In this document: positions 56,025-64,000 of the stretch, piece by piece
Numbering within the stretch: the first letter of the stretch is position 1
Layout of the letters: the number at the start of each line of letters is the position of its first letter
Assembly: GCA_946478235.1 (NCBI GenBank)
Contig: CAMLBF010000001.1
Span: 434,001-498,000, forward strand
From: an uncultured Bartonella sp.
GTDB lineage: Bacteria; Pseudomonadota; Alphaproteobacteria; Rhizobiales; Rhizobiaceae
Direction: 5' to 3'
Length of the DNA: 64,000 nucleotides
Program-made: the position numbers and the translations under genes
Notes under the pieces: model-generated
Seen by the model: the letters and a program-made list of their open reading frames with translations, nothing else
What the model was told of the DNA's origin: nothing
Database searches by the model: none

Positions 56025-56537
56025 TCAGGCATTTCCCACTGTTTCAAAAAGCGAATATTGCAAAGAATGTGCAGCAGACACAGAAGACCAGGCAACCATT
56101 TGGAAAGCGCTATAATAGGTTTCACAAATCTCCAATGCGTTGACCAACAGGGTTTCAACCTGCGCATCAGAAGGATGTAATCCACCAGAAAGCAACAAAG
56201 CCTGCCGATAGATAACAGAACCACAGTCTTCCCAAAAATCAAAATGCCCCATAAGCAATTTTTCATTGATAGAAAGAAGCAACCGGCGAATTTCTTCTTG
56301 TCGTTTTTTTGAAGCCGTCATGTCAAAGGCACAAGACAGATGTAAAGCTTCATGCGCTTCCATCCAAGAAAACGCGATATGATAGTTTGTCCAGCGTCCT
56401 TCAACACTAACTGTTATTTCATCTTTTGCTGTTCGCTCAAAAGACCAATCATGTATATCCGCAACCTGCTCAATCAAATCAACAGGGTGTGCTTTTCTTT
56501 CCGTATTGCCGAAGGCAAGCCTCATTTTATTCCCCAA
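56025..56537 (-). CDS. YbjN domain-containing protein
   Basis: Cytoplasmic protein of 170 residues with a YbjN fold: DWSFERTAKDEITVSVEGRW-like block (about 31-50), MEAHEALHLSCAFD and GHFDFWEDCGSVIYRQALLL. In many Rhizobiales this gene lies beside ubiK and proC. Here the neighbours are ubiK (upstream) and csaA (downstream), with no proC between. Function unknown. Confidence 0.82.
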   Translation of the reverse strand: MGNKMRLAFGNTERKAHPVDLIEQVADIHDWSFERTAKDEITVSVEGRWTNYHIAFSWMEAHEALHLSCAFDMTASKKRQEEIRRLLLSINEKLLMGHFDFWEDCGSVIYRQALLLSGGLHPSDAQVETLLVNALEICETYYSAFQMVAWSSVSAAHSLQYSLFETVGNA

Positions 56538-56913
56538 CTCCTAATAATGCTCTTTAAGTGCCAATGCAAAACCCCACCACAGCGTTTACCACTATGGTCA
56601 AAATCAATCGCATTAAACTGAAAACGCATAAACACGAACGGCACAGCTTAAATGAAAACATAGTCAGGCGTTTTACAAATACAAACCTTAGCCCGAATAC
56701 GAATCATCTTGTGTTTTCAGTGTATTGATCTAGAGTCAGAGTGCTAGCCCCCCTGTTCTAAAAAACTGTTCAAGAATAAAAAAACGGATCGAAAATAGAT
56801 TCACGATCCGTTGTAACAGACTCTGTCTTAAGCATTTTTCTGACTTATTCACAGCCACGAAAAATTGGGGATTATTTTTGAGCTTTATCCGAAGAACTAC
56901 CCAAATGTGTAAC
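56538..56913. other. ubiK-ybjN intergenic region
   Basis: 376 bp without a gene. A ubiK terminator occupies 56776-56812. The rest should contain the ybjN promoter; nothing specific recognised. Confidence 0.4.
56776..56812 (-). terminator. Terminator of ubiK
   Basis: Stem AACGGATCG/CGATCCGTT, 12-base loop, T-run on the minus strand. Confidence 0.85.
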
Positions 56914-57171
56914 TTAAGACGGTGTACCAGCTTTTTTCTCTAAAGCATCAAGGCGTTTTTTTAACTCTTCAACCTCGGTTCTTGCTTTGGTTGCAATCTC
57001 TTTTACAACCTCGAACTCTTCTCTTTGCACAACGTCCATCTTATTCAAAATACGTTCAGCCTGAGCACGAAAAGCTGTTTCGGCCTCCTTACGCATTCCT
57101 TGCGCGGCACCTGCCGCGTCGGTCATTAGTTTTGCAAGTTCATCAAGAACACGGTTAGGTCCGTTACTCAT
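56914..57171 (-). CDS. ubiK: Ubiquinone biosynthesis accessory factor UbiK
   Basis: Protein of 85 residues of the BMFP (DUF526) family: a N-terminal helix (VLDELAKLMTDAAGAAQGMRKE) and a C-terminal coiled coil (REEFEVVKEIATKARTEVEELKKRLDALEKK). UbiK assists the ubiquinone biosynthesis complex together with UbiJ and binds lipids. Length and heptad pattern match. Divergent from lgt. Confidence 0.9.
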   Translation of the reverse strand: MSNGPNRVLDELAKLMTDAAGAAQGMRKEAETAFRAQAERILNKMDVVQREEFEVVKEIATKARTEVEELKKRLDALEKKAGTPS

Positions 57172-57550
57172 TTCGCTTATCCTTTTTCAATATCGTTCGA
57201 ATTCCATTATATAGAACATTTTTTCAAAATATGGATAGCTGCTTTTGGTTGCAATAACAGATCCATGCTATTTTTTTTATAAATCTCGCCAGCATTACCC
57301 TAAATTATTCTTCCCTTGCCCCACTATCACCCCCACATCACCCCAGCGTTCAAATTATATGATACAGGCAAAAATCCATGACTTTACAAATCTTTGACAT
57401 GGTTTCTTTCTCACCAACAATTATAATCAAGATCGTTAACAATAAGCTCAGGCAAAAATGCTATTCAATCTTGATAATTGATAATAGTGTGACTTGACCA
57501 TGGAACCGTCCTCAGCCATCTTTGCTGAAAAATAGGAAAAATATTCAACA
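57172..57550. other. ubiK-lgt intergenic region
   Basis: 379 bp between divergent genes, so it must hold promoters in both directions. No clear motif or RNA recognised. Confidence 0.4.
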
Positions 57551-58405
57551 ATGAACGATTTACCCATTTGTCCTGCTATCGCCTTTCCGGATTTTTTAAA
57601 TCCTGTAATTGTAAACATTGGTCCAATAGCACTTCACTGGTATGGGCTGGGATATGTTGTTGGTATCCTGTTTGCATGGTGGTATGGTACAGTTTTATTA
57701 AATAACAAATCTCTCTGGCATAATGAAACGCCTCCCATGACGACACAGAAACTGGGAGATTTTGTTGTTTGGGCAGCATTGGGTGTTGTCATCGGCGGAC
57801 GCCTCGGACAGGTGTTGTTTTGGGATCCGCAATATTATTTTTCTCACCCCACGGAAATAATTGCCGTTTGGGACGGCGGTATGGCCTTTCACGGTGGTCT
57901 TATCGGCACAATCATAGCAATGGTCTGGTTTGCGTTGAAAAACCGCATTGGTATATGGACCACATTTGACACGATTGCAGCCGGCGTGCCGGTAGGTTTG
58001 GGTGTTGTTAGAATATGTAATTTTATCAATCAGGAATTATGGGGCAATATAACCAATGTTGCTTGGGCTGTATGTTTTTCGCGCGGTCCGGATTATTTGC
58101 CCCGCCACCCAAGTCAATTATATGAAGCACTCATGGAAGGTGTCATTCTATTCATTGTGCTTGCGGTTTTGATTTTTGCATTCAAGGCATTGCGCAAACC
58201 AGGAATTGTATCTGGTACATTTATTATGGGTTATGGCATTGCCCGTATGGTTTCCGAACTGTTCAGAGTTCCAGAAGAAGATCCACTATGGTTCAAGAAT
58301 ATATTTGATAACACAGGTTTTACCTATGGTATGGCTTTGTCGCTACCAATGGTCATTTTTGGCATTTACGCTATCAGCCGTGCAATCAGAAATAAAAATA
58401 TTTAA
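57551..58405 (+). CDS. lgt: Prolipoprotein diacylglyceryl transferase
   Basis: Inner-membrane enzyme of 284 residues that attaches diacylglycerol to the lipobox Cys of prolipoproteins. The signature is in [12 protein letters not shown] (about 155-166); [13 protein letters not shown] (about 113-125) holds the essential His. Seven helices, normal length. Ends 2 bp before the next gene, so co-transcribed with it. Confidence 0.95.
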   Translation: MNDLPICPAIAFPDFLNPVIVNIGPIALHWYGLGYVVGILFAWWYGTVLLNNKSLWHNETPPMTTQKLGDFVVWAALGVVIGGRLGQVLFWDPQYYFSHPTEIIAVWDGGMAFHGGLIGTIIAMVWFALKNRIGIWTTFDTIAAGVPVGLGVVRICNFINQELWGNITNVAWAVCFSRGPDYLPRHPSQLYEALMEGVILFIVLAVLIFAFKALRKPGIVSGTFIMGYGIARMVSELFRVPEEDPLWFKNIFDNTGFTYGMALSLPMVIFGIYAISRAIRNKNI

Positions 58406-58407
58406 TA

Positions 58408-59517
58408 ATGGCCGAGAAATGCCCCATGTCCAATCTGGAAGCAAGAATTCGTCAAATTATCAAGCTTCAGGGACCTATCACGGTCAGTCAATATATGATG
58501 CTGGCACTTGGTGATCCCAAAGATGGCTATTATCAAACAAAAAAACCATTTGGGCGTGAGGGTGATTTTATAACAGCACCTGAAGTCAGCCAGATGTTTG
58601 GTGAGCTCATTGGTATTTGGGCGATCAATAGTTGGGTTTCGCTCAAGAAACCAAAGGACTTTATCCTATGTGAAATGGGACCCGGCCGCGGCACATTGAT
58701 GGATGATGTTTTAAGAACTATCAAAAAGCTTGCGCCTGATTGTTTGAATGCCGCCGAGGTTAATTTGATAGAAACCAGCCAACGTCTTATCGAGGAACAG
58801 AAGACAAAGCTCACGCATCATCAGATTTCAATAAATTGGCTTTCTGCCTTTTCCGATATTCAAAATAAACCAATCATATTGTTTGCTAATGAATTGCTGG
58901 ATGCATTGCCCATTAATCAATTTGTAAAACTTGATGGCAAATGGCATGAGCGTTTAATCACGATTGGTCATGATGACGCATTCGCTTTTGTTCTCGGCGG
59001 AAACCAATTGGATGACCATGCACTTCCTGCCAAATACCATTCTTTGCCTGATGAAAGTATTTTCGAGTTTTCGCCAATCCGTAATCATCTTGTTGAAGAG
59101 ATCGCCCAATATATTGCTAAAAATCGTGGTACCAGTCTAATCATCGACTATGGTTCCGATGGCCTTCCCTATGGCGACACATTGCAAGCCCTTTCGCACC
59201 ACCAATATAAAAATATTTTTGAAGCCCCCGGCCATCATGATCTTACAAGCCATGTTGACTTTTCATCACTAAAAGTCATTGCCGAACAACAGAATTGCCC
59301 AACCGCAATTTTAGAACAGGGTGAATTTTTGATACGCATGGGGCTTCTTGAACGTGCCGGTCAATTAGGCCATGGTAAAACCGTGGATGTGCAAAATGAC
59401 ATAGAAACGCAGGTTAACCGGCTGGCAGCTCCCGACCAAATGGGAAAACTCTTTAAAATATTTGCGTTAAGTGACAAAACCACTGGTATAGATCCGGTAT
59501 TTTATAACAACACATAA
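58408..59517 (+). CDS. SAM-dependent methyltransferase, MidA/NDUFAF7 family
   Basis: Protein of 369 residues of the DUF185/NDUFAF7 family. In eukaryotes NDUFAF7 dimethylates an Arg of complex I subunit NDUFS2; the bacterial role is inferred. FGREGDFITAPEVSQMFGELIG (about 49-70) and the SAM-binding ILCEMGPGRGTLMDDVLR (about 88-105) are visible. Located 2 bp after lgt and 64 bp before pgeF; lgt-midA-pgeF is a common Rhizobiales order. Confidence 0.9.
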   Translation: MAEKCPMSNLEARIRQIIKLQGPITVSQYMMLALGDPKDGYYQTKKPFGREGDFITAPEVSQMFGELIGIWAINSWVSLKKPKDFILCEMGPGRGTLMDDVLRTIKKLAPDCLNAAEVNLIETSQRLIEEQKTKLTHHQISINWLSAFSDIQNKPIILFANELLDALPINQFVKLDGKWHERLITIGHDDAFAFVLGGNQLDDHALPAKYHSLPDESIFEFSPIRNHLVEEIAQYIAKNRGTSLIIDYGSDGLPYGDTLQALSHHQYKNIFEAPGHHDLTSHVDFSSLKVIAEQQNCPTAILEQGEFLIRMGLLERAGQLGHGKTVDVQNDIETQVNRLAAPDQMGKLFKIFALSDKTTGIDPVFYNNT

Positions 59518-59580
59518 TGCGGAAATTTCGGGTCAAGTTGCAATTCAACCGAGCATAACAACGCGATTATAGGATTTATT

Positions 59581-60369
59581 ATGACATATGCAGCTTCACC
59601 GGTTTTTTCGTCAGAACTGTCAAAGTTGAAGAATGACGGTATTAATCATGCCTTTTTTACGCGTGAAGGTGGTGTATCGACCGGCATATATGCAAGTTTG
59701 AATGTCGGACAAGGATCCGATGACATAACTGAAAATGTGCTGCAAAATAGAACCATTGTGGCAGATTATATGGGCGTAGCGCTTCCAAACCTTTTAACTG
59801 TTTACCAAGTTCACTCATCTTTAGCGATTGTAGCAAATGAGCCTTTTTCTGGCGAAAAACCCAAAGCTGATGCCTTGGTCACCAATAAACCCAACTTGGC
59901 ACTTGGTATACTGACTGCCGATTGTGGACCCGTACTTTTTGCCGATCATAATGCCGGTGTTATTGGGGCGGCACACGCAGGCTGGCGTGGAGCATTAGGT
60001 GGCATTATAGAAAACACTATAGCAACAATGGAAACATTGGGTGCCGAAAGACGCAATATTACAGCAGCTCTTGGCCCATGCATCGGACCCAAAAACTATG
60101 AAGTCAGCGAAGAATTCCGGCAAACTTTTTTGAATGAAGATAGTACATTCGATCATTTTTTTCATCAAACCAATAAAACCGATCACTATCTTTTCAACCT
60201 TTGGGCATTTATTCACCATCGCTTACAGCAAGCTGGGGTTAAAGCTGATGGCCTCGACTTATGCACTTATGAAGATGAAAAACGGTTCTTTTCTTATCGC
60301 CGTAAAACGCACCGCAATGAAGCCGATTATGGACGGCAAATATCGGTCATTATGCTAGATAACAAATAA
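59581..60369 (+). CDS. pgeF: Peptidoglycan editing factor / YfiH-type purine nucleoside hydrolase
   Basis: Multicopper-oxidase-like YfiH/DUF152 protein of 262 residues. Zinc/copper-binding residues occur in the blocks VYQVHSS (His about 79), TADCGPVLFAD (Cys about 118) and GAAHAGWRGALGG (His about 135). PgeF removes wrongly incorporated L-Ser from cell-wall precursors; related proteins cleave purine nucleosides. Third gene of the lgt unit. Confidence 0.9.
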   Translation: MTYAASPVFSSELSKLKNDGINHAFFTREGGVSTGIYASLNVGQGSDDITENVLQNRTIVADYMGVALPNLLTVYQVHSSLAIVANEPFSGEKPKADALVTNKPNLALGILTADCGPVLFADHNAGVIGAAHAGWRGALGGIIENTIATMETLGAERRNITAALGPCIGPKNYEVSEEFRQTFLNEDSTFDHFFHQTNKTDHYLFNLWAFIHHRLQQAGVKADGLDLCTYEDEKRFFSYRRKTHRNEADYGRQISVIMLDNK

Positions 60370-60393
60370 ATCTGTTCTTAACTTTTAAAAGCC

Positions 60394-60430
60394 GGCTAAT
60401 ATTTATGCTAAAATATTAGCCTATTTGTTT
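60394..60430 (+). terminator. Terminator-like hairpin after pgeF
   Basis: Eleven-base perfect stem GGCTAATATTT/AAATATTAGCC with ATGCTA loop, followed by a T-rich segment. Confidence 0.5.
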
Positions 60431-60609
60431 CATTTTTCATCAAATAAACCGAAATAAGCCTTTTTCATTGTGTTTAATTGCCCATCAACGATGCAAAAAC
60501 AAAACACTTATAAGAAAAAAAGCAGAGTTTTTACTTGAACCCTTGCAATCTCTCGACAACAGGCTAAAAACGCTGCAGAAAATTCCCATGCAATTTCTGA
60601 GGCCAAGTC

Positions 60610-61542
60610 ATGAAACTTTTCTGCGGCAATTCCAATCCACGCCTTGCCGAAGACGTAACAAAATATCTCAATATACCTATGGGCAAAGCCACTGTAAGGC
60701 GTTTTGCCGATCAGGAAATCTTCGTTGAATTACACGAAAATGTCCGCGGTGAAGATGTCTTCCTGTTACAATCGACATCTTATCCTGCCAATGACCACTT
60801 GATGGAACTACTCATCATGATCGATGCTGTAAGACGTTCTTCAGCACGTCGTATCACCGCAGTTATTCCTTATTTCGGTTATGCTCGCCAAGACCGTAAA
60901 CCTGGACCAAGAACACCGATTTCAGCCAAGCTTGTTGCCAATTTGCTGACAGAAGCTGGTGCCAATCGCGTTTTGACTCTTGATCTTCATGCAGGGCAGA
61001 TACAGGGCTTTTTTGATATCCCGACAGACAATCTTTATGCTGTACCAGTTATCGCAAGAGATGTGAAAACCAATTATTCGCTTAAGAATGTTATGGTTGT
61101 ATCACCCGATGTTGGCGGTGTTGTCCGCGCCCGCTCTCTTGCTAAGCGTCTTGATTGCTTGCTTGCCATTGTTGATAAGCGTCGTGACCGTCCAGGTGAA
61201 TCGGAAGTGATGAATGTTATTGGTGATGTCAGCGGCAAAGATTGTCTCTTGCTTGATGATATTGTGGACTCAGGTGGTACGCTTTGCAACGCAGCCGAAG
61301 CCCTTTTGAACAAAGGTGCAAAAAGCGTTACGGCCTATATCACCCATGGTGTTCTTTCTGGCGGTGCCATTGCACGTATAACAGGTTCCAAGTTGAAAGA
61401 ACTTGTTATCACCAATTCAATTATGCCAACACCGGCTGTTGAACAGGCACATAATATCCGCGTTTTACCTATTTCCGATCTTATTGGTGAAGCAATTTCG
61501 CGTACAGCTGCCGAACAATCTGTTTCCAGCCTATTTGATTAA
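60610..61542 (+). CDS. prs: Ribose-phosphate pyrophosphokinase
   Basis: Makes PRPP from ribose 5-phosphate and ATP for nucleotide, His and Trp synthesis. The 310-residue protein has the regulatory flexible loop [18 protein letters not shown] (about 95-112) and the PRPP-binding [15 protein letters not shown] (about 214-228). [19 protein letters not shown] is also diagnostic. GAGG ribosome site lies before ATG 60610. A strong terminator follows. Confidence 0.97.
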   Translation: MKLFCGNSNPRLAEDVTKYLNIPMGKATVRRFADQEIFVELHENVRGEDVFLLQSTSYPANDHLMELLIMIDAVRRSSARRITAVIPYFGYARQDRKPGPRTPISAKLVANLLTEAGANRVLTLDLHAGQIQGFFDIPTDNLYAVPVIARDVKTNYSLKNVMVVSPDVGGVVRARSLAKRLDCLLAIVDKRRDRPGESEVMNVIGDVSGKDCLLLDDIVDSGGTLCNAAEALLNKGAKSVTAYITHGVLSGGAIARITGSKLKELVITNSIMPTPAVEQAHNIRVLPISDLIGEAISRTAAEQSVSSLFD

Positions 61543-61561
61543 GACTATTTTTCAACATGAT

Positions 61562-61594
61562 AACAATCGCAGAATTTTTCTGCGATTGTTTTGT
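61562..61594 (+). terminator. Terminator of prs
   Basis: Twelve-base perfect stem AACAATCGCAGA/TCTGCGATTGTT with a 5-base loop. Confidence 0.9.
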
Positions 61595-61720
61595 ATCGTG
61601 TTTCGGTAAAACGCACCGACAGCGATTTAAATTTTTAGAAAATCAAAAGTCTATTGGCTGCCATTTGAAAGATAAATAGCAAGTCATCCGAAATTAAAAT
61701 CATAGCAAATGCAGATAATA

Positions 61721-63256
61721 TTATTCTGCAGCATCCCGTCCATTCGGAAAATTATCTGGAGCATCAGGATCCCCCGGTAAGGTTTCTAGTCCAATATCGG
61801 GAAATACCGCTATTCGCTTACCACTGAAATCTGTGCGGATAACCAATAATCCGCGTTCTTCAAAATACGTCAACAAATGTCTCGCGCGGCTCATCGAATG
61901 TGTACCATAAAGCCTAGCCAATGTTGCATCAGAAGGACATACTTTACCGCTTACAGCTGCCTCTGCCACACTTAAAAAGACACCTTGAATATCATCAGTC
62001 AGGCTTTCAGAAAGCTGCAAGGCTTTCTGCCAATTTTCGCTTGATGCAACATCTTCATCAATGGCGGCCTGCGCAACCGCAAGCTTGCGACGAAATTGCG
62101 TTAAATTCAATGGCTCACCCGAAATGCGATGGATACGACACCGAACCAGAAAATCCTGATAGAGCACTGCTACTGAACGAAACGCCGCCTCTGGATCATC
62201 AACAATTTCGCGCATAACCTTATCAAGTTGCGCTTCGCGTTCTTCTTCCAGTATTTCGGGAAACAGACTATCCGGTTGTGGTGGTTCTTCCTGTTTTTGC
62301 CGCACAACCTCTTCTAATATTTCATTGGTTGGCTTGGGAAGTGGCACAGGTGGTGCTTTGCGCACCGGCATCACAATTTCATCAGGCGAAGGCGTAAAGA
62401 TCAGATCTTTGGCATCAACCGGCGTTTCAGGCAAAGGCGTAAGTTTTGGGCTTGTCGAGCGTGCCGATGTTTCAACAGCTCCGATCACAACATGCAGCGG
62501 ACGACGGGATAATGCTGGTCCTAATGCTATAAAATGCCCTCTTTCCAAATCCCTGAACATTTCCGCTTGGCGTCGCTCCATTCCCAAAAGATCGGCAGCA
62601 CGCGCCATATCAATATCAAGAAATGTCCGCCCCATTAGGAAGTTGGACGCTTCAGCAGCAACATTTTTTGCCAGTTTTGCGAGTCGTTGCGTTGCAATAA
62701 CGCCGGCCAAGCCACGCTTTCGTCCACGACACATAAGATTGGTCATTGCACCAAGTGACACTTTTCTCGCTTCATCAGAAACTTCGCCGGCAGCAGCTGG
62801 CGCAAATAATTGTGCTTCATCAACCACAACCAATATGGGATACCAATAGTCACGATCAGCGTCAAAAAGACCACCCAAAAATGCTGCCGCAGCACGCATT
62901 TGCTGCTCGGTATCCAGCCCTTCGAGATTAAGAACCGCAGATACACGATGTTGGCGAATACGTGCGGCAATACGGGTCAATTCCGATTCTGTCCGTTGGG
63001 CTTCCACCACAACATGGCCAAACTTGTCCGCCAATGTGACAAAATCCCCTTCAGGATCAATAACACATTGTTGCACCCATTGTGCGCTCTGTTCCAGCAG
63101 GCGGCGCAACAGGTGTGACTTTCCTGAACCTGAATTGCCCTGAACCAGAAGACGCGTTGCCAGAAGTTCTTCCAGATCAACCATAGCTGACTGGGACTTC
63201 GTCAACGCACCGCGTTCAAAAACATTTCCGAGATCAATATCAACCTTCATAGCCAA
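61721..63256 (-). CDS. HerA-like ATP-binding protein (DUF87-type)
   Basis: FtsK/HerA superfamily ATPase of 511 residues. Walker A is QGNSGSGKSHLLRR (about 39-52), Walker B ILVVVDEAQLF (about 140-150) and the arginine-type RGRKRGLAGVIATQRLAK block (about 176-193). The C-terminal ~150 residues hold a winged-helix-like region (FEERGLLVIRTDF). HerA proteins pump DNA, often with the NurA nuclease, but no nurA is near. Could instead be a general DUF87 ATPase of unknown role. The start could be Met1 or Met3. Confidence 0.8.
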   Translation of the reverse strand: MAMKVDIDLGNVFERGALTKSQSAMVDLEELLATRLLVQGNSGSGKSHLLRRLLEQSAQWVQQCVIDPEGDFVTLADKFGHVVVEAQRTESELTRIAARIRQHRVSAVLNLEGLDTEQQMRAAAAFLGGLFDADRDYWYPILVVVDEAQLFAPAAAGEVSDEARKVSLGAMTNLMCRGRKRGLAGVIATQRLAKLAKNVAAEASNFLMGRTFLDIDMARAADLLGMERRQAEMFRDLERGHFIALGPALSRRPLHVVIGAVETSARSTSPKLTPLPETPVDAKDLIFTPSPDEIVMPVRKAPPVPLPKPTNEILEEVVRQKQEEPPQPDSLFPEILEEEREAQLDKVMREIVDDPEAAFRSVAVLYQDFLVRCRIHRISGEPLNLTQFRRKLAVAQAAIDEDVASSENWQKALQLSESLTDDIQGVFLSVAEAAVSGKVCPSDATLARLYGTHSMSRARHLLTYFEERGLLVIRTDFSGKRIAVFPDIGLETLPGDPDAPDNFPNGRDAAE

Positions 63257-63374
63257 ACCACTGTCCAGTTAGTTGATATGACATGGATATAATTGTCTGA
63301 TTCTTGTAGCATGAACGCCTTTTATCATTTCATCTCTATCAGATGGGAAAAATCATGGTTATTTCCCACAACTC

Positions 63375-63403
63375 TTGCAAGATTTTTTGTGATACATTAT
63401 AGA
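63375..63403 (+). promoter_or_regulatory. Candidate rplY promoter
   Basis: TTGCAA (63375-63380) and TATAGA (63398-63403) separated by 17 bases; near-consensus sigma-70 pair. Confidence 0.55.
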
Positions 63404-63409
63404 AACTCA

Positions 63410-63440
63410 TCCACGTAGACACCCTTGGAGGCAACGTGGA
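63410..63440 (+). promoter_or_regulatory. Hairpin in the rplY leader
   Basis: Seven-base inverted repeat TCCACGT/ACGTGGA around a 17-base loop, near the expected transcript start and about 97 bases before rplY. Possible autoregulatory leader; unproven. Confidence 0.4.
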
Positions 63441-63536
63441 GTGGAACCGCTATATAACGCATCGTTTTAGTTGTTCCATATTCATGCCATCACCATGTTG
63501 TCATGAATCTCCAATATTTTGAAAAGGATTAACGCC

Positions 63537-64000
63537 ATGAGCAAAGCTTATACACTCAAGGCCGAAACACGCGAACGGGTTGGTAAGGGGTCCTCTCGTC
63601 ACCTTCGCCGCAACGGTCTTATTCCTGCAGTCATTTACGGTGACAAGCAACCTCCTATTGCAATCGCTCTCCCATATAAGGAAGTGTTTTACAAAATTCA
63701 TGGCGGTGCTTTTTTCACCACTGTTGCAACGATCGAAATCGGCAATGAAAAGATTCAGGTTCTTCCAACCGATTATCAACTCGATCCAGTCCGTGATTTT
63801 CCAATGCACGTTGACTTCTTGCGCGTAACAGCGAAATCGGTTGTTAATGTTAATATTCCGGTTCACTTTATAAACGAAGAAGCTGCACCTGGTATTAAAA
63901 CTGGTGGTGTTCTTAACATCGTTCGTCACGAAGTTGAATTTTCAGCTCCAGCAAACAACATTCCAGAAGCAATTACTGTTGACCTTACAGGTTATGAAGT
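63537..64000 (+). CDS. rplY: 50S ribosomal protein L25 (general stress protein CTC type), cut by window end
   Basis: First ~154 residues of the CTC-type L25, which binds 5S rRNA. Family features are [37 protein letters not shown] (opening blocks [12 protein letters not shown] and LIPAVIYG) and the C-terminal TL5 domain start (HVDFLRV ... VPVHF-like [10 protein letters not shown]). AAAAGGA ribosome site before the ATG. The rest lies past the window. Confidence 0.95.
   Translation, partial: MSKAYTLKAETRERVGKGSSRHLRRNGLIPAVIYGDKQPPIAIALPYKEVFYKIHGGAFFTTVATIEIGNEKIQVLPTDYQLDPVRDFPMHVDFLRVTAKSVVNVNIPVHFINEEAAPGIKTGGVLNIVRHEVEFSAPANNIPEAITVDLTGYE

Overview
The window looks like chromosomal DNA of an AT-rich alphaproteobacterium of the order Hyphomicrobiales (Rhizobiales), on the Bartonellaceae/Brucellaceae side. 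The main evidence is gene order: aatA - AbcR-type small RNA - lsrB/vtlR-type LysR regulator - trxB - trkH - lrp - lpsB - greA matches, as I recall it, the arrangement around lsrB in Sinorhizobium. An FtrABCD iron importer of the Brucella type, a BA14K-family protein and a UvrB with a long N-terminal extension agree. The low GC would fit a gut-associated Bartonella relative; the genus is inference.

Layout. 1-2.6 kb: iron-dependent alcohol dehydrogenase (cut by the window edge) and succinate-semialdehyde dehydrogenase, one minus-strand operon. 2.6-11.7 kb: a three-gene restriction-modification-like cassette (MmeI-like methyltransferase, SF2 helicase, GIY-YIG nuclease) between two gene-poor, decayed-looking stretches, with a tRNA(CAT) at the right border. 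11.9-27 kb: housekeeping genes (SIMPL protein, YcgN, HlyU-like, rpoD, dnaG, yqeY, carA, a Tet-type MFS pump, a zinc metallopeptidase, carB). 27-38 kb: metal and transport genes: ftrABCD, a BacA/SbmA-like exporter with a degenerate ATPase domain, a cold-shock gene, and a cobalamin-riboswitch operon (binding protein, permease, ATPase, pseudoazurin). 38-46 kb: the conserved aatA/AbcR/lsrB/trxB/trkH/lrp/lpsB/greA block. 46-53 kb: a repeat-rich SH3 protein, uvrB, cspA with a structured leader, a BA14K protein and a GloB-like hydrolase. 53-64 kb: a two-component system, DUF3008, csaA, ybjN, ubiK, lgt, midA, pgeF, prs, a HerA-like ATPase and the start of rplY.

How the genes work together. The methyltransferase, helicase and nuclease form a compact operon (the last two overlap in ATGA), and the helicase and nuclease share a small GRxPS-type motif, suggesting a complex in which cleavage is done by a separate GIY-YIG subunit. 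FtrA-D together import ferrous iron by periplasmic oxidation and permeation. The cobalamin riboswitch probably controls the whole downstream ABC transporter operon, including an unexpected blue-copper protein. The LysR regulator next to the AbcR-type RNA, with a T-N11-A dyad just upstream of the RNA, suggests direct control.

Best candidates for something new: the three-subunit restriction-like cassette; the transporter whose ATPase motifs are all replaced; the pseudoazurin gene inside a cobalamin-riboswitch operon together with a 30-bp minisatellite ORF in its leader; and the structured leader of the second cold-shock gene. All calls come from reading the sequence; no database search was run.
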